From Pseudoponticoccus marisrubri (lineage in GTDB: Bacteria > Pseudomonadota > Alphaproteobacteria > Rhodobacterales > Rhodobacteraceae), in contig NZ_LPXO01000016.1 in the NCBI RefSeq assembly GCF_001482405.1, positions 1-64,000 on the forward strand: a stretch of DNA of 64,000 nt. Direction: 5' to 3'. The notes under the pieces are model-generated. The model saw nothing but the letters and a program-made list of their open reading frames with translations, was not told the origin of the DNA and did not search any database. This document shows, piece by piece, positions 1 through 8,264 of this stretch. Numbering within the stretch: position 1 is the first letter of the stretch; every line of letters starts with the position of its first letter. The translations under genes and the position numbers were made by a program.

Positions 1-2
1 CC

Positions 3-137
3 CTCCACGGCACCCCCCGCGACGCCCTGCCCGGACCCGAAGCGGGCCTCCGCTCCATGACCGCCGTCCACGCCGCCGTAAAATCCGCAAAACAAAACGG
101 AACATGGACAAACGCAATACCAAACGCGCTCAAGTGA
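3..137 (+). CDS. Gfo/Idh/MocA-family oxidoreductase, C-terminal end only
   Basis: The first 137 bases hold the last 44 codons of a plus-strand gene that begins outside the window and ends with TGA at 135-137. The tail reads LHGTPRDALPGPEAG and then LRSMTAVHAAVKSAKQNG. The pattern of a Leu-Arg-Ser segment, a helix ending in Val-Lys-Ser-Ala-Lys and a short loop is the usual C-terminus of NAD(P)-dependent sugar or cyclitol dehydrogenases of the Gfo/Idh/MocA family. The assignment rests on this tail alone. The gene runs convergently towards the TauE gene. Together with the inositol-phosphatase-like gene nearby it would fit carbohydrate or cyclitol metabolism, but that is inference. Confidence 0.6.
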   Translation, partial: LHGTPRDALPGPEAGLRSMTAVHAAVKSAKQNGTWTNAIPNALK

Positions 138-155
138 CCCAGGGGGCTGGCCGGC

Positions 156-899
156 TCAGAGCAGCTGGCCCATCGCCTTGAGCACGAGGTAGGTCGAGAC
201 GACCAGCAGCAGCGTCTCGATCATCCGCATGTAGAGCGCCTCGGGCAGCCATTGCGCCAGCCGCTTGCCCAGCACCGCCCCGGCCGAGGCGACCCCCGCC
301 ATGGCCAGCAGGCTGGGCAGGTGGATGTTCGACATCATCCCGACCGAGGCATAGGCGGGCAGCTTGAACAGGTTGATGGCGGCGAAGACCAGCGTGTTGG
401 TGCCGGCATATTGCATCTTGGGCAGTTTCTGCGGCAGCACGAAGCTCTGGAAGGGCGGCGCGCCGGTATGGGACACGAAGCTGGTGAGCCCGGCCAGCGT
501 GCCCCAGACCAGCCCCGGGCCCGGCCGGAAGAGCACCGTCCGGTCCCGGCCGCGCAAGCGCTTGCCGGCGGCATGGGCGCAGTAGAACAGCCCCACCCCG
601 CCGGTGGCCAGCTCGGCCACCGGGGTCGAGACCACCGGCGCGAGGAAGGTGGCCAGCACCACGCCCAGCAGCCCCGCCGGAATCAGCAGCAGCACGTTCT
701 TCGCCGAGTAGTCGCTCCGGTAGAGCCAGACCCCCACCCCGTCGCTGATGATGAAGATCGGCAGCAGCACGCCGGCCGCAACCAGCGGATCCATCCAGAT
801 CGACAGCAGCGGCACGGCCAGCGCCCCGGCCGAGGCCAGCCCCCCTTTCGAGGCGCCGACGATCAGCGAGGCCAGCAGGAACAGGGCGAGCATCTCCAT
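156..899 (-). CDS. TauE/SafE-family (DUF81) membrane exporter
   Basis: This is a 247-residue integral membrane protein with about seven to eight hydrophobic segments. The Gly-rich N-terminal stretch LIVGASKGGLASAGALAVP is the typical first TauE/SafE signature. A related second half begins near GTLAGLTSFVSHTGAPPFQ. Family members export sulfonates, sulfite or sulfoacetate, or are of unknown substrate, across the inner membrane. The ATG at 897-899 is chosen because GGGAG lies nine bases upstream and the hydrophobic N-terminus starts there; a longer reading frame adds 49 Arg-rich residues that look non-coding. The gene is 65 bp downstream of the LacI regulator on the same strand and may be read through from that unit. 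The substrate is unknown. Confidence 0.85.
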   Translation of the reverse strand: MEMLALFLLASLIVGASKGGLASAGALAVPLLSIWMDPLVAAGVLLPIFIISDGVGVWLYRSDYSAKNVLLLIPAGLLGVVLATFLAPVVSTPVAELATGGVGLFYCAHAAGKRLRGRDRTVLFRPGPGLVWGTLAGLTSFVSHTGAPPFQSFVLPQKLPKMQYAGTNTLVFAAINLFKLPAYASVGMMSNIHLPSLLAMAGVASAGAVLGKRLAQWLPEALYMRMIETLLLVVSTYLVLKAMGQLL

Positions 900-964
900 G
901 CGGCGGGCTCCCATGCGCGCGAGGCCGCGCGTCCGGTTTCGGGGTGTCAGCGACGGGCGGCGGG

Positions 965-2011
965 TCAGTCCGCCCGGTCGAAGGCGATGGAATCGCGGTC
1001 CACGGCGGTGCAGGCCAGCTGCCGCGTCTCCCACCCCTCGGACCATGTGGTGATACGCTGACTGAGAATGTCGACCGTCTCGTGTACCATGGCCTCGAGC
1101 GGCTGGCGCAGGGTGGTCAGCCGGTAGGTCGACGCGGCAGCGAGGTCGACATCGTCGAAGCCGATGATCGACAGATCGTCGGGCAGGGTCAGGCCGAACT
1201 CGCCCCGCGCCACGTCCATCAGCGCCATGGCCAGCAGGTCATTGGCGCAGAACACCGCATCGGGCCGGTCGGCCCGGTCTAGAAGCTTGCGCGCGCTCTC
1301 GGTGCCGGCGCTGTAGGTGTATTCGCTGGCATGGGTGGCGGCGATCACCGCGTGGCCGGCCTCTTCGACGGCGGCGTGAAAGCCCTTGCCCCGGTCGATC
1401 GTGGTCGAGGCGCCCGAGGGCCCGCCCATGAAGCCGAAGCGGCGGTGGCGCGACTGCAGCAGCCGGTCGCCCGCAACCCGGCCGCCGGCCACATTGTCGG
1501 CGCAGACCACGTGCAGGTTGGCGCGCCGCGGCCGGCGGGCGAAGGCCACCAGCGGGATGCGGCGCTTCTGACATTGTTCGGTGATATGCGGCGAGATCGC
1601 CCCGGCCGAGACGACCAGCCCGTCGACGCTGTATTGCAGCACCAATCGCGCCATCTCCTCGAGATCCTGCCCCTCCGAGACGTTGAGCAGCAGCGTGCGC
1701 AGCCCCCGCGCCTGCAGCGTGCGGGTGAAATGGTCCAGCACGGTCAGGTAGATCGGGTTCTTGAAGTTCGCGAGGATCACGCCCACCAGGTTGGTGCGCT
1801 GCGTCATCAAGCTGCGGGCCAGCACGTTGGGCTGGTAGCCCAGCTTGTCGGCCGCCGCCATGACGCGCACGCGCATCTTGGCCGAGACGCTGGCGCCCGG
1901 CGTGAAGACGCGCGACACGGCCGAGAGCGACACGCCGGCCTCGCGCGCGACATCCTGCGCGGTCACGCGGCTGGCGTTCCGTTCGGCGGGGGGATTGGGA
2001 CTTTCCTTCAT
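965..2011 (-). CDS. LacI-family transcriptional regulator
   Basis: This 348-residue one-component regulator has an N-terminal helix-turn-helix at about residues 17-40 (VTAQDVAREAGVSLSAVSRVF). The LacI hinge follows, with LGYQPNVLARSL near residue 60. The rest is a periplasmic-binding-protein-like sensor domain (LVGVILANFKNPIY to the DLSIIGFDDVDLA segment). Members bind palindromic operators and release them on binding a sugar or related effector. It is the third gene of the kinase-phosphatase-regulator unit, 49 bp after the phosphatase. The near-certain operator is the perfect palindrome at 3556-3579 between this unit and the ABC transporter. The ATG at 2009-2011 is preceded by only a weak ribosome site. 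A longer frame exists but runs into the preceding gene. Confidence 0.9.
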   Translation of the reverse strand: MKESPNPPAERNASRVTAQDVAREAGVSLSAVSRVFTPGASVSAKMRVRVMAAADKLGYQPNVLARSLMTQRTNLVGVILANFKNPIYLTVLDHFTRTLQARGLRTLLLNVSEGQDLEEMARLVLQYSVDGLVVSAGAISPHITEQCQKRRIPLVAFARRPRRANLHVVCADNVAGGRVAGDRLLQSRHRRFGFMGGPSGASTTIDRGKGFHAAVEEAGHAVIAATHASEYTYSAGTESARKLLDRADRPDAVFCANDLLAMALMDVARGEFGLTLPDDLSIIGFDDVDLAAASTYRLTTLRQPLEAMVHETVDILSQRITTWSEGWETRQLACTAVDRDSIAFDRAD

Positions 2012-2060
2012 GCTTCGCAACCATATGGGGGAGTTGGCGCCCGGCGCAAACGGTTCGGCC

Positions 2061-2861
2061 TCAATAGAGCGGCGCGACCGCCTCCCAGATGCCGGGGGCC
2101 GCGACCAGCACCGGGCGCTTGGCCTCGCAGACCAGCGAGGGCGCGAAGGCGTTGGTGCGCCCGCCGGCCTCGCGCACCAGCAGCATGCCGGCCAGGTCGT
2201 CCCAGGGCATGACCCGCGGCTCGTAGGCGGCCAGCAGCCGGCCCGAGGCGACGTAGCACAGCGCCAGCGCGCAGGCGCCCACGCGGATATACATGCCGCC
2301 ATCCGAGACAAGGTCGCCGATGAAGGCGGCCGACTTGTGCGGATCGCCCTGCGCGTTGGCGCCCACGGCGATCAGCCCGTCGCCGATCGAGGCCGCATCG
2401 CTGACCCGGATCGGCCGGCCGTTCAGGAAGGCGCCGCCGCCCGCGGTGGCGTGGAACAGCTCGTCCGTGACCGGCGCATAGATCGCCGAGACCACCGGCA
2501 CCGCGTCCACCGTGTAGCTGAGCACCACGCACCATTGCGGCAGGCCCAGCATGAAGCAGGTGGTGCCGTCCACCGGGTCGATCACCCACGCCGTGTTTCC
2601 GCCTTCGGGATCCTGCGCCGTCTCCTCGCCGACGATCGCGTCGCCGGGATAGGCCGCGCCCAGCCGCGCGCGGATCAGCGCCTCGACCTCGAGATCGACA
2701 TTGGTCACCCAGTCCTGCGTGCCCTTGGTCTCGACCGACAGGCTGCCATGGTCGCGGAACGCCGCCAGCGCCACGGCCCCGGCCTCGCGCACGATGGCGC
2801 AGGCGGTGCGGGCGCGGGCCTCCAGCGTGTCGGCCACCTCGCTCAGCTCACTCATGCTCAT
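2061..2861 (-). CDS. Inositol-monophosphatase-family phosphatase
   Basis: This 266-residue protein carries the Mg-dependent phosphatase fingerprints. They are GEE at residues 78-80, DPVDGT at 95-100 (usually followed by TNF, here TCF) and the C-terminal PWDDLAGMLLVREAGG with its metal-binding Asp. Relatives hydrolyse inositol 1-phosphate, histidinol phosphate, fructose bisphosphate or sugar phosphates, so the substrate is open. The gene overlaps the upstream kinase gene by four bases (ATGA), so the two are translationally coupled. In the agrocinopine operon of Ti plasmids a phosphatase of this family (AccG) accompanies an oligopeptide-type ABC importer. The same pairing here suggests that the imported molecule is, or becomes, a phosphate ester; that is inference. 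Confidence 0.88.
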   Translation of the reverse strand: MSMSELSEVADTLEARARTACAIVREAGAVALAAFRDHGSLSVETKGTQDWVTNVDLEVEALIRARLGAAYPGDAIVGEETAQDPEGGNTAWVIDPVDGTTCFMLGLPQWCVVLSYTVDAVPVVSAIYAPVTDELFHATAGGGAFLNGRPIRVSDAASIGDGLIAVGANAQGDPHKSAAFIGDLVSDGGMYIRVGACALALCYVASGRLLAAYEPRVMPWDDLAGMLLVREAGGRTNAFAPSLVCEAKRPVLVAAPGIWEAVAPLY

Positions 2862-3460
2862 GCGCTGCCCTGCCCTTCTGCCACGACCCCGACCTGCAAC
2901 AGCGCGGCACGCAGCTTGGCGCGCAGCGTCTCGATATCGCCGGTATTCTCGATCCGCAGGTCCGCGGCATCGATCAGCGCGGCGTTGTTCTGGAAATTGC
3001 CGTCGCCGCCATTGGCGCGCAGGTCATCGGTGCGGAACCGTTCAAGCTCGCCCGGATCGCCGGCCCGCGCCCGGCCCTGCACGCGCTGGAACCGGCTTTC
3101 GGTGTCCAGCACCAGCGCCAGCAGCACCAGGGTCAGCCCGTGGCGTTCCGCGGTGGCGCGCAGGTGCTCAAGCTCGTCGAGATTGCGCAGCCCGTCGATC
3201 ACCGCGCGGCGCTGCGCCATCAGGTCGGTCTGTGAGATCAGCACCTCGGCATAGTAGTGGTTGCCATGCGCCTCCTGCTGGGCCTTGCCATGGCTCTGCA
3301 CCTGTTCGCGGGTCGGCGTGTCGATGGCCGCCTCGGCCTCCTGCCTGAGGAAGGCCGATAGCGAATAGGGGGCGAATCCCTCTTCGCGCAGCAGGCCGGT
3401 CGTGGTCGATTTCCCGGCCCCCGAATCTCCGCAGACCGCAACGATCAATCCGTCGCTCAT
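2858..3460 (-). CDS. P-loop nucleotide kinase-like protein
   Basis: This is a 200-residue soluble protein. The Walker A loop GDSGAGKST lies at residues 11-19, next to a kinase-like start (LIVAVCGDSGAGKSTTTGLL). The AVIDGLRNLDELEHLR segment near residue 85 resembles the IDG-hR-xxxEhE region of UPF0200/dephospho-CoA-kinase-like P-loop proteins. A basic lid-like region RFQRVQGRARAG follows. It probably phosphorylates a small metabolite or nucleotide, but the substrate cannot be named. It is the first gene of the minus-strand arm of the LacI divergon, with its start 70 bp from the predicted -10 element. A kinase and a phosphatase in one catabolic unit is unusual and is listed as a finding. Confidence 0.7.
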   Translation of the reverse strand: MSDGLIVAVCGDSGAGKSTTTGLLREEGFAPYSLSAFLRQEAEAAIDTPTREQVQSHGKAQQEAHGNHYYAEVLISQTDLMAQRRAVIDGLRNLDELEHLRATAERHGLTLVLLALVLDTESRFQRVQGRARAGDPGELERFRTDDLRANGGDGNFQNNAALIDAADLRIENTGDIETLRAKLRAALLQVGVVAEGQGSA

Positions 3461-3537
3461 ACCCCTGTTCTCCTTGCATGGGCTTTCAAAGTGATCCGCG
3501 AGACCCGCAGAGAAAGCTGTTATTGAAAGATGAAATC

Positions 3538-3565
3538 AGCATACCGGCAGAAATAATTTTTGCAA
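3538..3565 (-). promoter_or_regulatory. Predicted promoter of the kinase-phosphatase-lacI unit
   Basis: Read on the minus strand, TTGCAA (3565-3560) is followed after 16 bases by TATGCT (3543-3538), a fair sigma-70 match. The -35 hexamer is the left half-site of the LacI palindrome, so repressor binding would block it. The element lies about 78 bases upstream of the kinase start codon. Assignment is by inspection only. Confidence 0.5.
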
Positions 3566-3579
3566 GGGCTTGCAAAAAT
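3556..3579. promoter_or_regulatory. LacI-type operator, perfect palindrome
   Basis: The arms are ATTTTTGCAAG (3556-3566) and CTTGCAAAAAT (3569-3579), separated by GG. This is a perfect 11-bp inverted repeat with the narrow central spacing typical of LacI/GalR operators. It sits between the divergent kinase unit and the ABC transporter unit, and each half-site doubles as a TTGCAA -35 hexamer for one direction. The LacI protein encoded at 965-2011 is the obvious ligand. Confidence 0.8.
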
Positions 3580-3598
3580 GCGTCAGTGGCCGTAGCGT
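3570..3598 (+). promoter_or_regulatory. Predicted promoter of the ABC transporter operon
   Basis: TTGCAA at 3570-3575 (right half of the LacI palindrome) is followed by a 17-base spacer and TAGCGT at 3593-3598. The spacing is ideal but the -10 match is weak. The transporter start codon at 3649 follows a strong ribosome site (GGGAGGAAAG). Confidence 0.4.
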
Positions 3599-3648
3599 CA
3601 AGGCAAGTCGAACCGGCACAGGCCGGACATCCAGGGAGGAAAGACACC

Positions 3649-5226
3649 ATGCGACACACATTGTCAGTACTGGCCCTTGTCGCCGCGCAGGCCGGCCTTG
3701 CGCAGGCCGCGCCCGAGGGCACGTTCACCGTCGCCGTCCACCAGGAACCGCAGGATCTCGCGGCGCAGGGCGTCTACAAGGAGATCAACGCCCCCGGCCT
3801 GCGCAACGTGCTCGAGACGCTGATCGCCACCGATCCCGAGACCGGCGAATACATCCCTGTTCTGGCCACCGCGTGGGAGCGCGTGGATGACAGGACCGTG
3901 CGGCTGACCCTGCGCGAGGGCGTCACCTTCCATGACGGCACCGAGATGACGGCCGAGGCGGTCGCCACCAATATCTCGTTCATCTGGAGCCCCGACAGCG
4001 CCTTCACCATCCAGGAATACGCCGGGCCCGGCGTGATCACGGCCAGGGCCACCGGCCCGCTGCAGGTCGAGGTCAGCTCGACCGAGCCCGACCCGATGAT
4101 GGAGTTCCGCCTGACCCTGACCGGCATCGCCTCGGCCAGGCAGATCGAGGAGAACCCGGCCGAGCATTTCGGCACGCCCATCGGCACCGGCCCCTACCGG
4201 TTCGAGGAATGGGCCCGCGGCCAGTACTGGACCGCCAGCGCCAATCCCGACTGGTGGGGCCTGACGGCCGAGGATGCCTATGGCGAGACCACGCAACAGT
4301 TCGAGACGCTGCGCTTCGTCTTCCGCCCCGAGGGGTCGGCCCGCAACGCCATGGTGCGCACCGGCGAGGCGGACCTGGCCACCAACCCCTCGCCCGAGGA
4401 TTGCGCCGCGGCCGAGGGCAATGACGGCTATTCCTGCATCACCGGCCCGTCGGATGCCTATCTCTACGGCCGGCTCGACCAGTCGCTGCACGCCCATCCC
4501 GCGCTGCAGGACATGCGGGTGCGCAAGGCGATCTTCCACGCGCTGGACTACGAGGGGATCGCCGACCTGATCGGGCTGGCCTCGGTGCCGCAGGGCCAGC
4601 TGGGCACGCCCGACATGCTGGGCTTCAACGACTCGCTATCGCAATACGAATACAACCCCGACCTGTCGCGCCAATTGCTGGACGAGGCGCGCGCCGACGG
4701 GGTCGACGTGGACGGTCTGGTGGTCGAGGTGGTCGGCCGCAACACCACGCCGCGCGTCGGCTCGGTCACCGAGGTGATCGGCTTCTTCCTCGAACAGGTG
4801 GGCATCAACACCCAGATCAACGTGCAGCTGCCCGACGTGTTCAACCCGCGCGTCCGGATCAAGGGCTATGCCGAGGAAGCGCCGCGCGCGATGATGCAGG
4901 TGCATGTCAAGCAGAACGCCTCGGGCGAGTTCGGCACCAACCTTCTGGGCAACTATGCCTGCCCCGATATCGACGACCCCTCGGGCGCCTCGCGCTCCTC
5001 GGTGCATTGCAACCCCGAGTTCGACGAGAAGCTGGCCAAGGCGCTGACCCTGTCGGGCGAGGAACGCGACGCGGCGCTGCAGGAGCTCGTGGGCTTCCTG
5101 CACGGGCAATACCCGATCCTGCCGCTGGCGCTGCTCGACAAGGGCTACCTGATCGGGGACGGCTATGACTTCACTTTCGGGGTCGACCACCGGTTCCTCG
5201 CCGTCAACGTGACGCGCGCCGACTGA
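3649..5226 (+). CDS. ABC transporter substrate-binding protein, family 5 (DppA/OppA type)
   Basis: This 525-residue periplasmic solute receptor has a Sec signal peptide (MRHTLSVLALVAAQAGLAQA). The classical SBP_bac_5 features follow: an N-terminal VLETLIATDPETGEYIPVLA region, REGVTFHDGTEMTAEAV near residue 90, and GTPIGTGPYRFEEW near residue 180. The family binds oligopeptides, nickel, opines, heme or oligosaccharides and delivers them to a two-permease, two-ATPase importer, whose four genes follow directly. The start is fixed by GGGAGGAAAG eight bases upstream. Expression is probably controlled by the LacI operator 70 bp upstream. Given the LacI regulator and IMPase neighbour, a sugar-phosphate-like or opine-like ligand is as likely as a peptide. 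Confidence 0.9.
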   Translation: MRHTLSVLALVAAQAGLAQAAPEGTFTVAVHQEPQDLAAQGVYKEINAPGLRNVLETLIATDPETGEYIPVLATAWERVDDRTVRLTLREGVTFHDGTEMTAEAVATNISFIWSPDSAFTIQEYAGPGVITARATGPLQVEVSSTEPDPMMEFRLTLTGIASARQIEENPAEHFGTPIGTGPYRFEEWARGQYWTASANPDWWGLTAEDAYGETTQQFETLRFVFRPEGSARNAMVRTGEADLATNPSPEDCAAAEGNDGYSCITGPSDAYLYGRLDQSLHAHPALQDMRVRKAIFHALDYEGIADLIGLASVPQGQLGTPDMLGFNDSLSQYEYNPDLSRQLLDEARADGVDVDGLVVEVVGRNTTPRVGSVTEVIGFFLEQVGINTQINVQLPDVFNPRVRIKGYAEEAPRAMMQVHVKQNASGEFGTNLLGNYACPDIDDPSGASRSSVHCNPEFDEKLAKALTLSGEERDAALQELVGFLHGQYPILPLALLDKGYLIGDGYDFTFGVDHRFLAVNVTRAD

Positions 5227-5297
5227 GACCGCCCCGAAGCGCGGACCGCCCTCCCCCGCGGTCCGCGCCGTTCCGTCGTCATCCGAGGTTCCGCCAG

Positions 5298-6269
5298 ATG
5301 CCCTACCTGCTCAGACGTTTCCTGCAGTCCCTGACGCTGCTCTTCGTGCTGGTCTCTTTCGTCTTCGTCGTCGGTCGCATCATCGGTGATCCGGCGCTGA
5401 TCATGCTGGGCACCAGCGCCACCGAGACCGCGCTGGACCAGCTGCGCGAGAATCTCGGCCTGAACGAGCCGATCTGGCGCCAGTACCTGGTATTCCTGGG
5501 CGATCTCGCGCAGGGCGATTTCGGCGTCAGCTTCCGTTACGGCTTCTCGATGATGCCCTCGGACGCGCTGCGCTCGGAAGGCACGCCGGTGCTGCCCATC
5601 GTGCTGGAGCGGCTGCCCGCCACCTTCCTGCTGGCCGGCACCGCGCTGGTCTTCGCCTTCGCGCTGGCGGTGGTGCTGGGCTGTCTCGCGGCGATGTACC
5701 CGCGCTCCTGGATCGACAACCTGGTCAACGTGATCTCGCTGGCCTCGGTCTCGGTGGTGCAGTTCTGGCTGGGGCTGATCCTGATCATCGTCTTCAGCGT
5801 GCAGCTGGGCCTGCTGCCCACCGGCGGCTACGGATCCTGGCAGCACCTGGTGCTGCCGGCGCTGACGCTGGCCGCGCGGCCTCTGGGGCGGATCTCGCAG
5901 GTGGTACGCAGCGCCATGCTTGACGAGCTGTCGCGCCCATATATCGCCGCCGCCCGCGCCAAGGGCGTGCCGGAATGGCGCGTGGTCTTCGTGCATGCGC
6001 TCAAGAACGCCTCGATCCCGATCGTGACCATCACCGGGGACGAGCTGTCGCAGCTGCTGACCGGGGCCATGCTGGTCGAGACGGTCTTTGCCTGGCCGGG
6101 CGTGGGGCTGCTGCTGATCGACTCCCTGGGCCGGCGCGACCTGCCCATGGCGCAGGCGGGGATCTGCGTGGTGGCCGCGCTGGTGATCCTCGTGAACCTC
6201 GCGGTGGACTTCGCCTACACGGTGCTGAACCCGCGCATCCAGATGGACAACCGGGGAGGCCGGGCATGA
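5298..6269 (+). CDS. ABC transporter permease, DppB/OppB type
   Basis: This 323-residue inner-membrane permease has six predicted membrane segments. The N-terminus MPYLLRRFLQSLTLLFVLVSF is typical of DppB-type subunits, and the coupling-helix region YIAAARAKGVPEWRV near residue 215 is the EAA loop that contacts the ATPase. It pairs with the next permease to form the translocation path for the ligand of the binding protein at 3649-5226. The gene lies 71 bp downstream of that gene, and its stop overlaps the next start (ATGA). Confidence 0.93.
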   Translation: MPYLLRRFLQSLTLLFVLVSFVFVVGRIIGDPALIMLGTSATETALDQLRENLGLNEPIWRQYLVFLGDLAQGDFGVSFRYGFSMMPSDALRSEGTPVLPIVLERLPATFLLAGTALVFAFALAVVLGCLAAMYPRSWIDNLVNVISLASVSVVQFWLGLILIIVFSVQLGLLPTGGYGSWQHLVLPALTLAARPLGRISQVVRSAMLDELSRPYIAAARAKGVPEWRVVFVHALKNASIPIVTITGDELSQLLTGAMLVETVFAWPGVGLLLIDSLGRRDLPMAQAGICVVAALVILVNLAVDFAYTVLNPRIQMDNRGGRA

Positions 6270-7234
6270 GTGCCGTCGATACCAACACCGCCGCCCTGCC
6301 CGAGGAAGAGCATGACCGCGCCGTCGCGATCACCTGGCGGGCCTATGCCAAGGCCCTGCTGCGCGACCGGGTCGCCTTCGTCTCGGCCGTCTTTCTGTTG
6401 CTGCTGTTGATCGCCGCCGCCGGCGCGCACCTGCTGGCGCCCTACGATCCCAACCACGCCAATCTCGGCGCGCGTTTCGTGCCGCCGCTGGGCACGGCGC
6501 GGGATGGCGGGTTCCACCTGCTGGGCACCGACGAGCTGGGCCGGGACCTGTTCTCGCGCCTGATGCACGGGGCGCGCGTCTCGATGTCGATCGGCCTTCT
6601 GGGCGCGCTGTGCTCGGGGATCGTGGGCATCACCCTGGGCGTGCTGGCGGGCTTCTACCGCGGGCTGCTGGAAGACCTGTTGATGCGCGCGGTGGACGGC
6701 ATGATGGCCCTGCCCTCGCTCTTGATCGCGCTCTTCATCCTGTTCGTGATCGGCCCGGGATTTGCCAACCTGATCCTGATCTTCACCCTGCTGCACTGGA
6801 TGGTCTTTGCCCGCATGGCGCGGTCGCTGACGCTGAACCACCAGCAGAGCACCTACATCACCGCCGCCCGCGCCATCGGCGGCAGCGACCGGCGGATCAT
6901 CCTGACCCACCTGCTGCCCAACATGGTCTCGCCGCTGATCGTGCTGTTCACGCTCGAGATCGCCGTGCTGATCCTGTCCGAGGCCTCGCTCTCCTTCCTG
7001 GGCTTCGGCGTGCAGGCGCCGCAATCCTCCTGGGGGCTGATGATCGCGCGCGGGCGGGAATATATCAGCTCGGCCTGGTGGCTGGTGGTGATGCCGGGCG
7101 CGGCGATCTTCCTGACCGCGCTGGCGCTGAACCTCGTGGCGGCCTGGGCGCGCGCGATCACCGACCCCGTGCAGCGCTGGCGCTGGCTGACCCCGCCGCG
7201 CCGCAAGAACCAGCCTGTCGACCATGACGCGTAA
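6266..7234 (+). CDS. ABC transporter permease, DppC/OppC type
   Basis: This 322-residue inner-membrane permease has an N-terminal cytoplasmic segment (OppC_N-like, DRVAFVSAVFLLLLLIAAAG). It is followed by the characteristic HLLGTDELGRDLFSRLMHGAR motif and the EAA loop YITAARAIGGSDRRI near residue 205. The ATG at 6266 is chosen because GGGGAGG precedes it and it overlaps the upstream stop codon by four bases; a longer in-frame extension overlaps the previous gene and is rejected. It is the second membrane subunit of the importer. Confidence 0.93.
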   Translation: MSAVDTNTAALPEEEHDRAVAITWRAYAKALLRDRVAFVSAVFLLLLLIAAAGAHLLAPYDPNHANLGARFVPPLGTARDGGFHLLGTDELGRDLFSRLMHGARVSMSIGLLGALCSGIVGITLGVLAGFYRGLLEDLLMRAVDGMMALPSLLIALFILFVIGPGFANLILIFTLLHWMVFARMARSLTLNHQQSTYITAARAIGGSDRRIILTHLLPNMVSPLIVLFTLEIAVLILSEASLSFLGFGVQAPQSSWGLMIARGREYISSAWWLVVMPGAAIFLTALALNLVAAWARAITDPVQRWRWLTPPRRKNQPVDHDA

Positions 7235-7247
7235 GCCGGAGGACACC

Positions 7248-8264
7248 ATGCGGGAAATGCACCCATCCCAGACCACCGACGCGACCCCTGCCCCGCTGCT
7301 CGAGGTGCGCGACCTGCGCGTCAGCTTCGACACGCCCCACGGGCTGGTCAAGGCGGTGGGCGGCGTCAGCTGGACCCTGTCGCCGGGCGAGACGCTGGGC
7401 ATCATCGGCGAAAGCGGTTCGGGCAAGAGCGTCGGGCTCGAGGCCATCATGGGCCTCATCAAGTCGCCCCCGGGCCATGTCGCGGGCCAGGTCCTGTTCG
7501 AAGGCGAGGACGTGCTGACCATGAAGGAAAGCCGCCGCCGGCAGCTGCGCGGCGAGAAGATCGCGATGATCTTCCAGGACGCGATGAGCGCGCTGAACCC
7601 CGCGCTGACCGTGGGCACGCAGATCGCCGAGGTCTACCGGCTGCGCCGCAGATGCAGCCAGACCGAGGCCGAGCGCAAGGCGGTCGAGCTGATGGACCGG
7701 GTCAAGATCCCCTCGGCGAAATCGCGGGTGCGCTGCTACCCGCACGAGTTCTCGGGCGGCATGTGCCAGCGCGTGATGATCGCCACCGCGCTGGCGCTCA
7801 ACCCGCTGATCCTCATTGCCGACGAGCCCACCACCGCGCTGGACGTGACCGTGCAGCGCCAGATCATGACACTTCTGGCCGATCTGCAGCGCGAGGACGG
7901 CATGGCGCTGGTGCTGATCACCCATGATCTGGGCCTCGTGGCCGAGACGGTCGACCGGGCGATGGTCATGTATGCCGGCCGCGTGGTCGAAAGCGCGCCG
8001 GTCTCGGCGCTGTTCGATGCGCCCTCGCACCCCTACACGCGCGGGCTGATCCGCTCGATGCCGCGCATCGACGGTGCCTCCGGGGCGCTGCACGCGATCG
8101 GCGGCACGCCGCCCGCCGCCGGTCGCATGCCGCGCGGCTGTGCCTTCCACCCGCGCTGCACGCATCGCATCGATCGCTGCCGTGCCGAGCGCCCCGCGCT
8201 GCGCCCCGTCGCCCCGCGCCACACGGCCGCCTGCCACCTTGTCGAGGAGATGACGCATGACTGA
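7248..8264 (+). CDS. ABC transporter ATP-binding protein, DppD/OppD type
   Basis: This 338-residue cytoplasmic ATPase has Walker [10 protein letters not shown], the signature region [15 protein letters not shown], Walker [14 protein letters not shown] and a switch histidine in LVLITHDLG. The C-terminal oligopeptide-transporter extension has the Cys-rich motif [14 protein letters not shown], which in this family can hold an iron-sulphur cluster. The ATG at 7248 follows GGAGGA at good spacing. An upstream ATG at 7224 overlaps the permease stop and is a second choice. It works with the next gene product as the heterodimeric motor. Confidence 0.92.
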   Translation: MREMHPSQTTDATPAPLLEVRDLRVSFDTPHGLVKAVGGVSWTLSPGETLGIIGESGSGKSVGLEAIMGLIKSPPGHVAGQVLFEGEDVLTMKESRRRQLRGEKIAMIFQDAMSALNPALTVGTQIAEVYRLRRRCSQTEAERKAVELMDRVKIPSAKSRVRCYPHEFSGGMCQRVMIATALALNPLILIADEPTTALDVTVQRQIMTLLADLQREDGMALVLITHDLGLVAETVDRAMVMYAGRVVESAPVSALFDAPSHPYTRGLIRSMPRIDGASGALHAIGGTPPAAGRMPRGCAFHPRCTHRIDRCRAERPALRPVAPRHTAACHLVEEMTHD

